NCBI GenBank assembly: GCA_002343775.1
Contig: DDSH01000030.1
Location: forward strand, 1-64,000
DNA: 64,000 nucleotides
DNA from: Anaerolineales bacterium UBA2395
GTDB taxonomy: Bacteria; Chloroflexota; Anaerolineae; Anaerolineales; Villigracilaceae
Direction of reading: 5' to 3'
Of this stretch, positions 16,703 through 25,679 are shown in pieces. The position numbers were made by a program, and so were the translations under genes. The notes under the pieces were generated by a model. It was not told the origin of the DNA and did no database searches. It worked only from the letters and a program-made list of their open reading frames with translations. Each line of letters starts with the position of its first letter. Positions within the stretch are counted from its first letter, which is position 1.

Positions 16703-17095
16703 ATGGCTCAATACTACGAAGGCATTGGTCGCCGTAAGGCAAGCACCGCCCGCGTGCGCGTTTCGTCCGGCAGCGGCAAGTTCACCGTCAACGAGAAGGA
16801 AGCGGCGGCGTTCTTCACCCGCTACGGCGATGTCGAAAGCATCCTGCGCCCCTTCAACGCGGTCGGGCAGGAAGCCAACAAGTACGACGTGACCGTGCTG
16901 GTCAACGGCGGCGGCGTGGCTGGGCAGGCTGAATCAGTGCGCTTGGGCATCGCCCGCGCGCTCCAGATCATCAACGCTGACTGGACCTCCGCCCTGCGCA
17001 AGAAGGGCTTGCTGACCCGCGACGCCCGCATCAAGGAACGCAAGAAGCCCGGTCTCAAGAAAGCCCGCAAGGCACCGACCTACACCAAGCGTTAA
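16703..17095 (+). CDS. rpsI: 30S ribosomal protein S9
   Basis: S9 reaches the P-site tRNA with its C-terminal tail, which here ends KAPTYTKR, close to the usual SKR/YTKR end. It is 130 aa from ATG 16703, 9 nt behind AGAGG; an in-frame GTG at 16697 is too close to that site. GRRKASTARVRV at the start and GIARALQ in the middle are typical. A terminator follows. Confidence 0.97.
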   Translation: MAQYYEGIGRRKASTARVRVSSGSGKFTVNEKEAAAFFTRYGDVESILRPFNAVGQEANKYDVTVLVNGGGVAGQAESVRLGIARALQIINADWTSALRKKGLLTRDARIKERKKPGLKKARKAPTYTKR

Positions 17096-17124
17096 AAAAT
17101 TTCCATTTGGACACACGAAATGGT

Positions 17125-17166
17125 GTAATTGGTAATTCGTATTTACGAGTTACCAATTACGTTTTT
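17125..17166 (+). terminator. Terminator after rpsI
   Basis: GTAATTGGTAA (17125-17135) pairs with TTACCAATTAC (17150-17160), and the inner TCGT/ACGA extends the stem to a 4-nt loop. GTTTTTAA follows. It closes the ribosomal superoperon. The inner GGTAATTCGT is shared with the hairpin at 356-394. It overlaps the short leader of the next gene, whose Shine-Dalgarno AAGGAG begins right after it. Confidence 0.75.
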
Positions 17167-17177
17167 AAGGAGAAAGC

Positions 17178-18263
17178 ATGGATTTTGCAAAAATCGCCTC
17201 CATTTTTGAGACGCTGCGCCTCTCTCCACCCTCGAAGTTGACCCTGCTACACGGGCATGAATTTACGCTGAGGCATTATCCATTCACCCCGCCGGATGTG
17301 GATACATTGATTCTGAACATCGACTCAGTTGAACTGGCGAACCAAGTGCGGACGGTGCTGCTTGCCGCTTATGCGGGTAGCCATATCGTATGGATCGTAG
17401 AAAGCGGACAGAAAAAAGAGGAAAACCTCGAACGATTTGGTATGGAGACTTTATCCTACCCTGTTTCGTTATTTATCCCGTCTCTTGAAGAGGGAACATC
17501 CTTCGAGTCCTTTGCCGAGATCGTGGCACATCTCCGCGCGCCAGATGGATGCCCCTGGGACAAGGAGCAAACCCACCAAACCCTGCGCAAGCACCTGTTG
17601 GAAGAATCCTATGAAGCGCTCTCTGCCATCGATGCGGGGGACGTGCAAGGCATGCGCGAAGAGTTCGGCGACCTGCTGTTGCAGATCATCCTCAACGCCC
17701 AGATCGCCAGCGAGGTAAAAGATTTCAACATGACCGAAGTCGTCAAGCATATTTACGACAAGATCGTCCGCCGTCATCCGCACGTGTTCGGCGACCTGAA
17801 ACTCGACAGCGTGGATGGCGTCCTGCAAAACTGGGAAAAGCTCAAGGAGAAGGAAAGAAGCGGTAAAAAAAGGGAGAAGGGCATTCTCGACGGAGTCCCT
17901 GCTGCGCTGCCCGCCTTGAACCAGGCGCAGGAATATCAGGAACGAGCGGCGCGAATCGGCTTTGATTGGCGCCAGATCGAAGACGTGCTGGACAAGGTTC
18001 GCGAAGAGATCGAAGAGATCAAGACGGCGGAAAACCCGCAGCAGGTAAAAGAAGAGCTGGGTGACCTGTTCTTCGTGCTGGTCAACCTCGCCCGCTGGCG
18101 GGACGTGGATGCTGAATCCGCGTTGCGTGAAACGAACCTGAAGTTCAAGCGCCGATTCGCTTACGTGGAAAAACGCGCCCAGGAGGGGGGAAGGAACCTT
18201 TCCGATATGACGCTCGAGGAAATGGACGCCTTCTGGAACGAGGCAAAGAAATCAGGTATCTAA
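17178..18263 (+). CDS. mazG: MazG nucleotide pyrophosphohydrolase with residual N-terminal methylase half
   Basis: House-cleaning NTP pyrophosphatase. The 361 aa product has two MazG-type blocks: RAPDGCPWDKEQTHQTLRKH, EESYEA and EEFGDLLLQI at about residues 118-160, and a second EEIEEI and EELGDLFFVLVN set near 275-300. Residues 1-105 match no complete domain. They resemble only the back half of the tetrapyrrole-methylase domain found in YabN-type MazG fusions (LILNIDSVELANQVRTVLLA, then SLFIPSLEEGTSFE). The SAM-binding front half is missing, so this domain is probably a relic. It starts behind AAGGAGAA. Confidence 0.9.
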   Translation: MDFAKIASIFETLRLSPPSKLTLLHGHEFTLRHYPFTPPDVDTLILNIDSVELANQVRTVLLAAYAGSHIVWIVESGQKKEENLERFGMETLSYPVSLFIPSLEEGTSFESFAEIVAHLRAPDGCPWDKEQTHQTLRKHLLEESYEALSAIDAGDVQGMREEFGDLLLQIILNAQIASEVKDFNMTEVVKHIYDKIVRRHPHVFGDLKLDSVDGVLQNWEKLKEKERSGKKREKGILDGVPAALPALNQAQEYQERAARIGFDWRQIEDVLDKVREEIEEIKTAENPQQVKEELGDLFFVLVNLARWRDVDAESALRETNLKFKRRFAYVEKRAQEGGRNLSDMTLEEMDAFWNEAKKSGI

Positions 18264-18272
18264 AAAGTAGCC

Positions 18273-18304
18273 AGTCCCCGCCACGGTGCGGGGACTTTTC
18301 TTTT
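18273..18304 (+). terminator. Terminator after mazG
   Basis: Perfect 9-bp stem AGTCCCCGC (18273-18281) with GCGGGGACT (18288-18296), a 6-nt loop, then TTTCTTTT. A classic rho-independent terminator, 10 nt after the mazG stop. Confidence 0.9.
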
Positions 18305-18411
18305 GACTTGCAAAAAGTTCCTATTTTCACAAAAAAATTGTATAATCCTATTTCGATTGAATTACTTTTGAACAGCCAGTGCTGTTCGGTCTAACTCAAG
18401 GAGAGAATACC

Positions 18412-19443
18412 ATGCACATCAATTTTGCTATGTGGCGCAAAGCCTCCTGGCAGCTCATCAAAATGGACGACAAAAAAGAATGGGATGCGCTTGATGTCGT
18501 TTCCAAGTGGTTGATCGCCACCCGTTCTGCTGTGACGATGGTCACGGTCTATTCCTGCATCATTGCGGGAATTCTTGCCGCCCGCGATGGAAAATTCGAT
18601 TGGCTGACTTTTATCATCGTCACCCTCGGTCTGTTCATTGCCCACGGCACCAACAACATCCTCAACGATTACACCGATTACAACCGCGGCGTGGACAAGA
18701 ATAACTACTTCCGCACCGAATACGGTGTGCATCCCCTCGTGCAAAAATTTTGGGATAACAAAACCTCCATCCGCTGGTTCATCGTGAGCGGATTCCTCGC
18801 CACCCTGGCAGGCATCTACGCGCTATTCCACACCGGCTTCAGCACCACCACCATTGGCTTGTTTGCTTTTGGCGCGGTGGTGTTGCTTGCCTATACCTAT
18901 CCCTTCAAGTATTGGGGCATCGGTGAATTCCTTATCTTTCTTATCTGGGGACCGATCTTGATCGGCGGTGTGTACTTCGTGCTCGCAGGCAATTGGAACT
19001 GGGACGTTTTCATGGCAGGCATTCCCTTTGGTTTGAGCGTGGGCAGCATCAATGTTGCCAAGCACATCGACAAGCACGATCCTGACAAGGCAAAAGGCGT
19101 CGGCACCTTCCCCGTCCGCGTGGGAGAGGCGAATGCCCGCCGCGTAAATCAAGTTGCCATCGTGTTGATCTACTTGGTTACGTTGTACCTCGTCCTCGAT
19201 GGTTACTTCACCCCTGCCATGCTTTTGATCTTCCTTGCGTATAAAGAAGCGCTCATGGCAATTGCAGTAATGAACAAGCCCAAACCCGCCCAGGCACCCG
19301 AAGGCTGGCCCGCCTGGCCCGTGTGGTTCTCCGGCTTTGCCTTCCAGCACAACCGCAAGTTCGGCGGATTGCTCATCATCGCCCTCATCCTCGATGCATT
19401 GATCCATTCCTTTGCCCCCGCACTTTGGACCGGCTTGTTCTAA
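18412..19443 (+). CDS. UbiA-family prenyltransferase (MenA-like)
   Basis: Integral membrane prenyltransferase, 343 aa from ATG 18412 behind AAGGAGAG. The first Asp-rich motif is NILNDYTDYNRGVD (about residues 83-96). The second conserved region is DKHDPDKAKGVGTFPVRVG, as in MenA-type enzymes that attach a prenyl chain to an aromatic acid in quinone synthesis. About eight hydrophobic segments are visible. Substrate cannot be fixed from sequence; quinone, chlorophyll or heme-side-chain roles remain possible. It stands alone between two terminators, with TATAAT at 18341-18346 as a possible -10. Confidence 0.85.
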   Translation: MHINFAMWRKASWQLIKMDDKKEWDALDVVSKWLIATRSAVTMVTVYSCIIAGILAARDGKFDWLTFIIVTLGLFIAHGTNNILNDYTDYNRGVDKNNYFRTEYGVHPLVQKFWDNKTSIRWFIVSGFLATLAGIYALFHTGFSTTTIGLFAFGAVVLLAYTYPFKYWGIGEFLIFLIWGPILIGGVYFVLAGNWNWDVFMAGIPFGLSVGSINVAKHIDKHDPDKAKGVGTFPVRVGEANARRVNQVAIVLIYLVTLYLVLDGYFTPAMLLIFLAYKEALMAIAVMNKPKPAQAPEGWPAWPVWFSGFAFQHNRKFGGLLIIALILDALIHSFAPALWTGLF

Positions 19444-19460
19444 AAACTTAAGGCACCTAG

Positions 19461-19487
19461 GAGGCTTCCATACGGAAGCCTCTTTTT
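19461..19487. terminator. Bidirectional terminator between convergent genes
   Basis: GAGGCTTCC (19461-19469) pairs with GGAAGCCTC (19474-19482) across a 4-nt loop and is followed by TTTTT. It ends the prenyltransferase on + and touches the stop codon of the convergent minus-strand gene. Confidence 0.85.
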
Positions 19488-20211
19488 AATTTTCGTCCAA
19501 AGCCAGGTCTTCGATCTCCAGCCATTCCTCTTTGCCTTCCAACACCCCGAATGAGATTTTTCCCTTCGGCGTGAATGCCGCGAACTGATTGTCGATCCAG
19601 ATCACTAAACCGAGCGGTGGATTCGGACTCACAGCCGACTCGAACATCCGCACATCATCCACATCCCAAACAACCCGCTTCGGACTCCACTCGAGCCTGT
19701 ACCGGTGCCATTGGGCCACGTTCACGCTGAGAGCAGAGGCATCCTCGGCAATGACCTTACCCAGCATGCGCCTTGTCGTCTTCGCGGAAAAAGGCAGCGC
19801 CAACCCGGCGGGAATCAGTGACGGATGAAATTTGGGGGCGCGGAAACTTTGCGCCAGAAAGCCCTGTGCGGGCTTATCGCCAAATGACAGGTAATTTTCC
19901 TTCGATGCGCCGAAGAACCATGCCGCATTCGGCAGCGTGGGCAGCCGAAAACGATTCCCTCCAAAGCCAAGCGATATGCCGAAGGGGTCGTTCCACACGC
20001 CGAAGCCCCAGGTTCCGGGGAGGGAAAGGCTCGAGACTCTGGCTCTCAGGCTCAAGGTCAGGGAATGATGCGGGAAGCGCTTGCGAGCGAGACCAAAGTA
20101 ATCGTCGATCTGTGCGAAGCGGTAGGAAGATGCATCCCCGGCGGGAATCTTCAATAGATATCCGTTTTCGGTCTTGTCAATGCTTGCATTGGGAGTTGTG
20201 CGTGCTTTCAT
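19486..20211 (-). CDS. Concanavalin-A-like / GH16-type jelly-roll protein, function unknown
   Basis: 241 aa with no signal peptide or membrane segment. Its C-terminal half (WHRYRLEWSPKRVVWDVDDVRMFES...PPLGLVIWIDNQFA) resembles the beta-sandwich of GH16/laminarinase and LamG proteins, where W-x-x-Y-x-x-E-W is the characteristic strand. I do not see the GH16 catalytic ExDxxE motif, so it is probably not a hydrolase; binding of a carbohydrate or intracellular ligand is a guess. It starts 3 nt after the stop of the EamA gene, so the two form an operon. Confidence 0.7.
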   Translation of the reverse strand: MKARTTPNASIDKTENGYLLKIPAGDASSYRFAQIDDYFGLARKRFPHHSLTLSLRARVSSLSLPGTWGFGVWNDPFGISLGFGGNRFRLPTLPNAAWFFGASKENYLSFGDKPAQGFLAQSFRAPKFHPSLIPAGLALPFSAKTTRRMLGKVIAEDASALSVNVAQWHRYRLEWSPKRVVWDVDDVRMFESAVSPNPPLGLVIWIDNQFAAFTPKGKISFGVLEGKEEWLEIEDLALDEN

Positions 20212-20214
20212 CGC

Positions 20215-21099
20215 TTAATTCCTGTTGACCAGCCACACCCCAAGCAGAATGACCGCGCCGCCGATGATGGAAGCAAGGGTGACCTGCTCGTTCAAAACGA
20301 TCGCAGCGACGATCATACTCGAAGGCGGTTCGAGGAAAAGGAACGCGCCTGACTGAGCGGCAGGCAGTTGACTGAGCACATCGAACCAGGCAATGTAGGC
20401 GAGACCAGTGGTGAAGATTCCAAGATAGATCAGCGACCACCAGCCACGCGCATCGAGTTGCGGAAGTTCGGCGTAGCGACCCTGCCCAATGAAGGCGGCG
20501 GATGTGATCAGCCAGCCAATGGTCATCACCCAAAAGGTCATGCGCGTGGAGGGATGGTCTTTCAGCCCGCGCCGCGAAAGGATGGAGAAGACCGCCCAGT
20601 TGACCGAGCTGATGAGGATAAGGACATCACCCGGCGCGCCGAACTTGCCGATGCTGAGTGAGGTGAGATCGCCCTTGCTGACCACGACGATCACACCGAC
20701 CATCGCCAGCATAATGCCGGAGGTTTGAATGAGGGTCAGTTGTTCCTTAAGCACCAGCCAGCCGAGGATGCTAAGAAAGGCGGGTGTGGTGGCGACGATC
20801 CATGCCGTCGTTGTGGCTTCGGAGGTTTGCAATCCGTTCGATTGCAACCATTGGTGGAAGGCGATCCCTAAAAAGCCGAGCAGGGTAAAGTACAACCATT
20901 CATTCCCTTTGGGGAAGGCAAACTGCTTGCGCATCAATACCGCCGCGAAGAGGATGGGAATGCCGATGGCAAAACGGATCCACACCACGGAGATGGGGGA
21001 GATTTGCCCCACGGCGATCTTGGTGGCAATGAAAGATGCGCCCCAGACGATCACGGCGAATATGGCTTCAAGGTATGGGATTATTCTGGTTTTGTGCAT
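20215..21099 (-). CDS. DMT-superfamily (EamA) transporter
   Basis: 294 aa, ten hydrophobic segments arranged as two EamA repeats of about 140 aa. The first ends in a conserved block (IVATTPAFLSILGWLVLKEQLT); the second has GIFTTGLAYIAWFDVLSQLPAAQSGAFLFLEPPSSMIVAAIVLNEQ, the usual end of the family. Such proteins export metabolites or amino acids; substrate unknown. It is first gene of a two-gene minus operon and divergent from the MBL-fold gene. Confidence 0.88.
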   Translation of the reverse strand: MHKTRIIPYLEAIFAVIVWGASFIATKIAVGQISPISVVWIRFAIGIPILFAAVLMRKQFAFPKGNEWLYFTLLGFLGIAFHQWLQSNGLQTSEATTTAWIVATTPAFLSILGWLVLKEQLTLIQTSGIMLAMVGVIVVVSKGDLTSLSIGKFGAPGDVLILISSVNWAVFSILSRRGLKDHPSTRMTFWVMTIGWLITSAAFIGQGRYAELPQLDARGWWSLIYLGIFTTGLAYIAWFDVLSQLPAAQSGAFLFLEPPSSMIVAAIVLNEQVTLASIIGGAVILLGVWLVNRN

Positions 21100-21207
21100 T
21101 CAGGTTCCTGAGCGAGAAGATGGGGAATTATATACCGACTCGTTCCCATGCCCTGCAATGCTTTTCCCATCGGGTATAATATCTTCTTCGGAGGCTTATC
21201 AATCAAT

Positions 21208-21855
21208 ATGGAAATTACCTGGTACGGACATTCCTGTTTTCGCTTGACCGAACGCAACTATGCGACCGTTGTTACCGACCCGTTTGACCACAAAACCGTG
21301 GGTTATGACGCGCTCAAACTCAAGGCGGAGTTGGTCACCATCAGCCACGATGCGCCCGGGCACAATCACAGCGACGCAGTCAAAGGCACAACGCATGTGC
21401 TCACCGGTGCGGGCGAGTTCGAGATCGGCGGCGTGTTCATCACCGCTGTGCAGACCGCGGGCGGCGGCAAGAAGAACAAGGATAAGGTCCGCAATACACT
21501 TTACGTTTTCGATTACGACGGCATTACCGTGGCACACCTCGGCGATCTGGCAGAAGTCCCCACTCAAAGCGAAGTCGAAGCCCTGGGGACGGTCAACGTG
21601 CTGCTCATCCCGGTGGGAGGCGGCAGTAGTCTCAATGCCGCCAAAGCAGCGGAAGTGGTCAGTCTGATCGAGCCGAATCTTGTCGTGCCCATGCATTATT
21701 CCACGCCCGCCGCAAAGATCAACCTCGACTCGCTAAACAAGTTCCTCAAAGAAATGGGTTTGGGCAAGCTCGACGCACAGCCCTCATTGAAGGTGACGCG
21801 TTCCGGTCTGCCTGAGGAAACCAAGGTCGTCGTGCTGGATTACCAGCAGGGATAA
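21208..21855 (+). CDS. Metallo-beta-lactamase-fold protein (UPF0173-like) with altered metal motif
   Basis: 215 aa from ATG 21208; GGAGG lies 13 nt upstream and a TATAAT at 21175-21180 may be its -10. The MBL_3 family plan is clear: EITWYGHSCFRL, a TDPF strand, GEFEIGGVFITAV, GITVAHLGDL, LLIPVGGGSSLNA and PNLVVPMHY. The metal motif, usually HxHxDH, reads SHDAPGHNH here, so the second His and the Asp are replaced by Ala and Gly. Catalysis as a hydrolase is therefore uncertain. It is followed 1 nt later by a small gene. Confidence 0.85.
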   Translation: MEITWYGHSCFRLTERNYATVVTDPFDHKTVGYDALKLKAELVTISHDAPGHNHSDAVKGTTHVLTGAGEFEIGGVFITAVQTAGGGKKNKDKVRNTLYVFDYDGITVAHLGDLAEVPTQSEVEALGTVNVLLIPVGGGSSLNAAKAAEVVSLIEPNLVVPMHYSTPAAKINLDSLNKFLKEMGLGKLDAQPSLKVTRSGLPEETKVVVLDYQQG

Positions 21856-21856
21856 T

Positions 21857-22159
21857 ATGCCAGTCAAAGTCATCATGACTTGGGATATCGCGGCGGAACG
21901 CGATCAGGAATATTTCGAATTCGTCATTGGCGAGTTTGTGCCTGGTGTGCAGCGGCTTGGATTGCAGCCTGCCGAGGCATGGGCAACGCTGTACGGTTCG
22001 TACCCGCAGATCCAGGTGGGCTTGCTCGCCTCCGATGCAGATCACGCGCGAGAAATCCTTGCTTCGCCCGATTGGGGTATGCTGCAAGACCGCCTGTTCG
22101 GCTACGTCAAAAATTACTCGTATAAGATCGTCCCCGTCCGTACCGGATTTCAATTCTGA
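21857..22159 (+). CDS. Small conserved hypothetical protein, possibly dimeric alpha/beta barrel
   Basis: 100 aa, soluble, no signal. The pattern strand-helix-strand-strand-helix-strand (VKVIMTWDIAAERDQEYFEFVIGEFVPGVQRLG ... WATLYGSYPQIQVGLLASDADHAREILASPDWGMLQDRL) suggests a ferredoxin-like fold of the antibiotic-monooxygenase/NIPSNAP kind. That is a fold inference only. It starts right after the MBL gene stop, so they are co-transcribed. Confidence 0.7.
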   Translation: MPVKVIMTWDIAAERDQEYFEFVIGEFVPGVQRLGLQPAEAWATLYGSYPQIQVGLLASDADHAREILASPDWGMLQDRLFGYVKNYSYKIVPVRTGFQF

Positions 22160-22163
22160 CACT

Positions 22164-22195
22164 ATGATTGCGAGCGCGAAGGCGCTCGCAATCAT
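22164..22195 (+). terminator. Hairpin after the small hypothetical gene
   Basis: A 13-bp perfect stem, ATGATTGCGAGCG (22164-22176) with CGCTCGCAATCAT (22183-22195), and a 6-nt loop. No T-run follows on +, so it may be a weak terminator, an mRNA 3' stabiliser or a REP-like element. It makes an in-frame start at 22168 for the next gene unlikely. Confidence 0.55.
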
Positions 22196-22209
22196 ACAAC
22201 CAAATAGAT

Positions 22210-24642
22210 ATGCAAAATCGTTTCAGCAAATTTCTGCCGTGGTTTTTCTTCGCCGCGGCATTTCAGTCTCTGCTCGCCGTCGTTGCTCTTCTGCGTGTGC
22301 CGTCCGAGGGGATGTCTCTTGCGCGACTTGGCTTGCTGGGCATTCTCGCTTTTTTCTTTTTTTCTGGAATGGGGCTGGGGCTTTATTCACGCCGCGATCT
22401 GACTCGCTTCGAGCGGCTTGGCAGGACGCCGGTCATTTTCTCATCTGCGCTTCTTTCCCTGACATCAGCCTTGGCGCTGTTCCTTTTGCGTTATCTCAAC
22501 CCGGAGAGACTCCTGCCCTACTACGAGCGGATGAGCCCCCTGCTTTGGCTCATCTTCTTCCTCAGCCTCGAGGCGACAGTCTTCCTCCTTTTCCTCAAAA
22601 ACGGATTTCATCTCAATTCACTCGCTGAACGAAATTCGGTCTACGTTTCTTCTCTCATCGCACTTCTCTTTCTTCTTTCCATCTTTCTTTTTGTCTCCCT
22701 CACCAAGATCGGCGTCACCCCCGACACTGCCTACTGGGGCGAACCTGGCGTAGTCATTCAAAGCTGGCAATTTATTCTTGCGCTTATCATCGGATGCGCA
22801 ATTCTTCTACTTTTCACTTTCCAATCGCCGCTTTTATCCCGTTCTACATTCCTTCTCCCATTGTCGATCTACCTTATCGCTGCTATTCTCTGGTTGAGCG
22901 TCCCACTTGAGACGCTTGCCAACAGTTTTTATGCACCCATCTCCGCTCCAACGAATATCCCGCTGCCATACTCGGACGCCGGATTCTATGATTATTTATC
23001 CCAGAGTCTGATCATCGGCACGGATTACTTCGGCGGCATCCCGCCGCGCCCCCTCTATGTGAACTTCCTCGCCTTTCTGCACCTGCTTTTCGACCAGGAC
23101 TATCCCGCCATCATTGCCGCGCAGACCTTGGTGCTGGCAGTTTTCCCGGTGGCATTGTATTTCCTCGCTAACAAGTTACACTCTCCCGCCGCCGGTGTGA
23201 CCGTGGCGCTGTTTGCCATCTTCCGTGAATACACCGGCTTGTGGATCGCCTCGAATACGCGGGTGGCAAATTCCAAAATATTCATCACCGATTTCCCGAC
23301 AGCCATGGCGATTGCGCTGGTTTGTATGGTCGTCATCTGGTGGTTGGAGCGGCGTGACCTCAAGTCCACGTTGGTGGCGGGTGGCGCATTCGGCTTGTTG
23401 CTGCTGTTCCGCACCCAGTCCATGCTGACGCTGCCTGTGCTGTTTGTGCTGGTATTGTTCGTCATGAAATTCAATTGGCTCGGATGGATCAAGAGCGGCA
23501 TAGTCTTTGGTTTTTCCATGCTGTTGGTCGTTCTGCCGTGGCTAACGCATAACTACACGGTTTCGGGCAAATTCACCTTTGATGATCCCAAGCAAGTGGC
23601 GGTAATTTACAGTCAATACTCGTTCACTGGCAACCTGGATATCAGCCAGTTCGATCCGGAAACTGACAGTGTGCGCGAACGCATCATTTCCTTCACGCTG
23701 GAAAATCCCGCCTACGTGGCGAACTTTATCACCTCTCATTTTCTCAACACCCAGATCGGCGGCTTGCTTGCCTTGCCGCTCATCAAACCGTTCCACGGGT
23801 TTCAGGAACCGATCAACCTGTACTGGATCGAGTGGGATGGTTCACTCGAATGGTACAACGTCATTCTGGTCTTGGTCTATCTTGTCATCCTTGCAGTTGG
23901 ATTTGGTGCCGCTTGGCGACGCATGGGGTGGCTGGGACTTGTCCCTCTGGCGTTCAATGTGGGGTATGCCTTGTCCAACGGCATTGCCCGCTTTTCCAGT
24001 TGGCGCTACAACCTGCCTGCCGATTGGGTGATCTATTTTTATTTTGGCATCGGCGTGGTTGAGATCCTTGGCGGCTTATTCCTGCTCTTTGGCGCAAAAA
24101 CAGACAAGGTGTTTCCCGCTCGCAGGATTCTCGAACCCGGAACGATCACTTTTTCAACCCTTCGTCCGCAGATGTTGCTGCCTCTCTTTTCCTTTGTGTT
24201 GATCGGGGCGCTGCCTTGGCTCGCGAAGGGATTTGCCCATCCGCGCTACGACTCATCGCAGCAAGAATTGATCGCCCGGTTGGAATCACGCGGGTACGAG
24301 CGCGCTGACATTGAAACCTTCCTCTCTCAGCCTGAGACGCTTCTGACGGAGGGACGCATGCTGTATCCACGCATGTATTGGAAAGGCGAAGGGCTTTCTT
24401 CTGCCAACCCTTGGCGTGCTTATGCCGTGCAGGATTTTCCGCGCATTGGGTTTATTTTTATCAACACCGGGGAGCAGAATATGTATTTCCCCACTCGAGA
24501 GTTGCTGGATTTTCCGCAGGGTGCCGATGCGATTGTTCTTGCCTGTTACGCGGGTGACAGCCTGTATCAAGCCCGTGTGATCGATTTTGGGGATACCGCC
24601 TATCAAAGCGCCCCGCTGACCGATCCCTGTGTAAGTGACTGA
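22210..24642 (+). CDS. Polytopic membrane glycosyltransferase-like protein (GT-C / GT39 type)
   Basis: 810 aa with about 12 to 14 hydrophobic segments and a soluble C-terminal domain of roughly 130 aa. The layout (several N-terminal TMs, then a loop with PYSDAGFYDYLSQSLIIGTDYF carrying acidic residues, then repeated WLxRR and TM blocks) fits GT-C enzymes that use polyprenyl-phosphate sugars at the outer face of the membrane. Exact donor and acceptor unknown. Start 22210 is chosen because 22168 lies in a hairpin; neither has a good Shine-Dalgarno. The stop overlaps the mutY ATG (TGATG). Confidence 0.75.
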   Translation: MQNRFSKFLPWFFFAAAFQSLLAVVALLRVPSEGMSLARLGLLGILAFFFFSGMGLGLYSRRDLTRFERLGRTPVIFSSALLSLTSALALFLLRYLNPERLLPYYERMSPLLWLIFFLSLEATVFLLFLKNGFHLNSLAERNSVYVSSLIALLFLLSIFLFVSLTKIGVTPDTAYWGEPGVVIQSWQFILALIIGCAILLLFTFQSPLLSRSTFLLPLSIYLIAAILWLSVPLETLANSFYAPISAPTNIPLPYSDAGFYDYLSQSLIIGTDYFGGIPPRPLYVNFLAFLHLLFDQDYPAIIAAQTLVLAVFPVALYFLANKLHSPAAGVTVALFAIFREYTGLWIASNTRVANSKIFITDFPTAMAIALVCMVVIWWLERRDLKSTLVAGGAFGLLLLFRTQSMLTLPVLFVLVLFVMKFNWLGWIKSGIVFGFSMLLVVLPWLTHNYTVSGKFTFDDPKQVAVIYSQYSFTGNLDISQFDPETDSVRERIISFTLENPAYVANFITSHFLNTQIGGLLALPLIKPFHGFQEPINLYWIEWDGSLEWYNVILVLVYLVILAVGFGAAWRRMGWLGLVPLAFNVGYALSNGIARFSSWRYNLPADWVIYFYFGIGVVEILGGLFLLFGAKTDKVFPARRILEPGTITFSTLRPQMLLPLFSFVLIGALPWLAKGFAHPRYDSSQQELIARLESRGYERADIETFLSQPETLLTEGRMLYPRMYWKGEGLSSANPWRAYAVQDFPRIGFIFINTGEQNMYFPTRELLDFPQGADAIVLACYAGDSLYQARVIDFGDTAYQSAPLTDPCVSD

Positions 24643-25679
24643 TGAACAAACGCCTCACCACCAGACTTTTGAACTGGTACCACACCCACAAGCGGATTCT
24701 CCCCTGGCGCGACCACCCCGACCCATACGCGGTTTGGGTCTCGGAGATCATGCTTCAGCAGACGCGTGTAGAGACGGTGATTCCCTATTTCGAAAAATGG
24801 ATGAGGTTATTTCCCAATGTAACTGCACTTGCATCTGCCAGCGAGCAGACAGTGCTAAATGCATGGGAAGGGCTCGGCTATTACAGCCGCGCGCGGAATT
24901 TGCATAAAGCCGCGAAAATTGTCGCGGAAAAATTCAATGGCGAGTTACCACGTGATTTGGATGACCTGAAAAGCCTGCCGGGCATTGGACGTTACACCGT
25001 TGGCGCGATCGCTTCGATGGCATTTGGCATGGACGAAGCCACGCTCGATGGCAACTTACGCAGGGTGTTTGCACGCCTGTTCGATGTGACCGAGTTTGTG
25101 GATTCTCCCGCGGGTGAAAAAGTGTTGTGGGCATTGGCGGCGGAGAATATGCCGAAGGGACAGGCGGGCGACTACAACCAAGCGTTGATGGATCTTGGTG
25201 CGACCATCTGCCTGCCGAAGAAGCCACGTTGTTTGCTCTGCCCGTTGATGGAGATATGCAAGGCGCGTGAGCATGGCACCCAGGAATTACGCCCGGTGTT
25301 GAAGCCGAAAAAAAGGACGCCGCAATACATCCACGCGGCGGCGGTGGTCGTGGAACGTGGACGGGTATTGCTCAGTCAGCGCCCGGCGGATGGATTACTG
25401 GGGGGGATGTGGGAATTTCCGAACGCAAGGGTGGGGGAGAACCCGGCAAAGGAATTGACAAATGCCTTGAGAGAAGCGACCAGCATTCAGGTCGAACGAG
25501 GCGAAGCGCTTGAGGTTGTCAATCATGCGTATAGTCACTTCAAGGTGACGGTTCATCCATTTTTATGCCGGGCGGTTTCCATCCCCAAAAAGAAAAATCT
25601 CAAGTGGGTGAAACTGGGCGAGTTGGACGATTTTCCGATGGGCAAGGTGGACAGGCAGATCGCAAAAAAAATAAAATGA
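24642..25679 (+). CDS. mutY: A/G-specific adenine DNA glycosylase MutY
   Basis: Removes adenine mispaired with 8-oxoguanine. It is 345 aa. SEIMLQQTRVETVIPYF (catalytic Glu region) lies at about 37-53, the helix-hairpin-helix LPGIGRYTVGAI with the following Asp at about 109-130, and the 4Fe-4S loop C-x6-C-x2-C-x5-C (CLPKKPRCLLCPLMEIC) near 190-206. A C-terminal NUDIX-like domain (about 225-340) recognises 8-oxoG. It is translationally coupled to the glycosyltransferase by overlapping codons. Confidence 0.95.
   Translation: MNKRLTTRLLNWYHTHKRILPWRDHPDPYAVWVSEIMLQQTRVETVIPYFEKWMRLFPNVTALASASEQTVLNAWEGLGYYSRARNLHKAAKIVAEKFNGELPRDLDDLKSLPGIGRYTVGAIASMAFGMDEATLDGNLRRVFARLFDVTEFVDSPAGEKVLWALAAENMPKGQAGDYNQALMDLGATICLPKKPRCLLCPLMEICKAREHGTQELRPVLKPKKRTPQYIHAAAVVVERGRVLLSQRPADGLLGGMWEFPNARVGENPAKELTNALREATSIQVERGEALEVVNHAYSHFKVTVHPFLCRAVSIPKKKNLKWVKLGELDDFPMGKVDRQIAKKIK

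Noticed and set aside
18303..18346. TTGACT and TATAAT as a promoter for the prenyltransferase gene
   Set aside because: They are 32 nt apart; only the -10 element can be supported.
20215..21207. Strong divergent promoter between EamA and MBL genes
   Set aside because: A TATAAT exists at 21175-21180, but no -35 at suitable distance was found for either direction.
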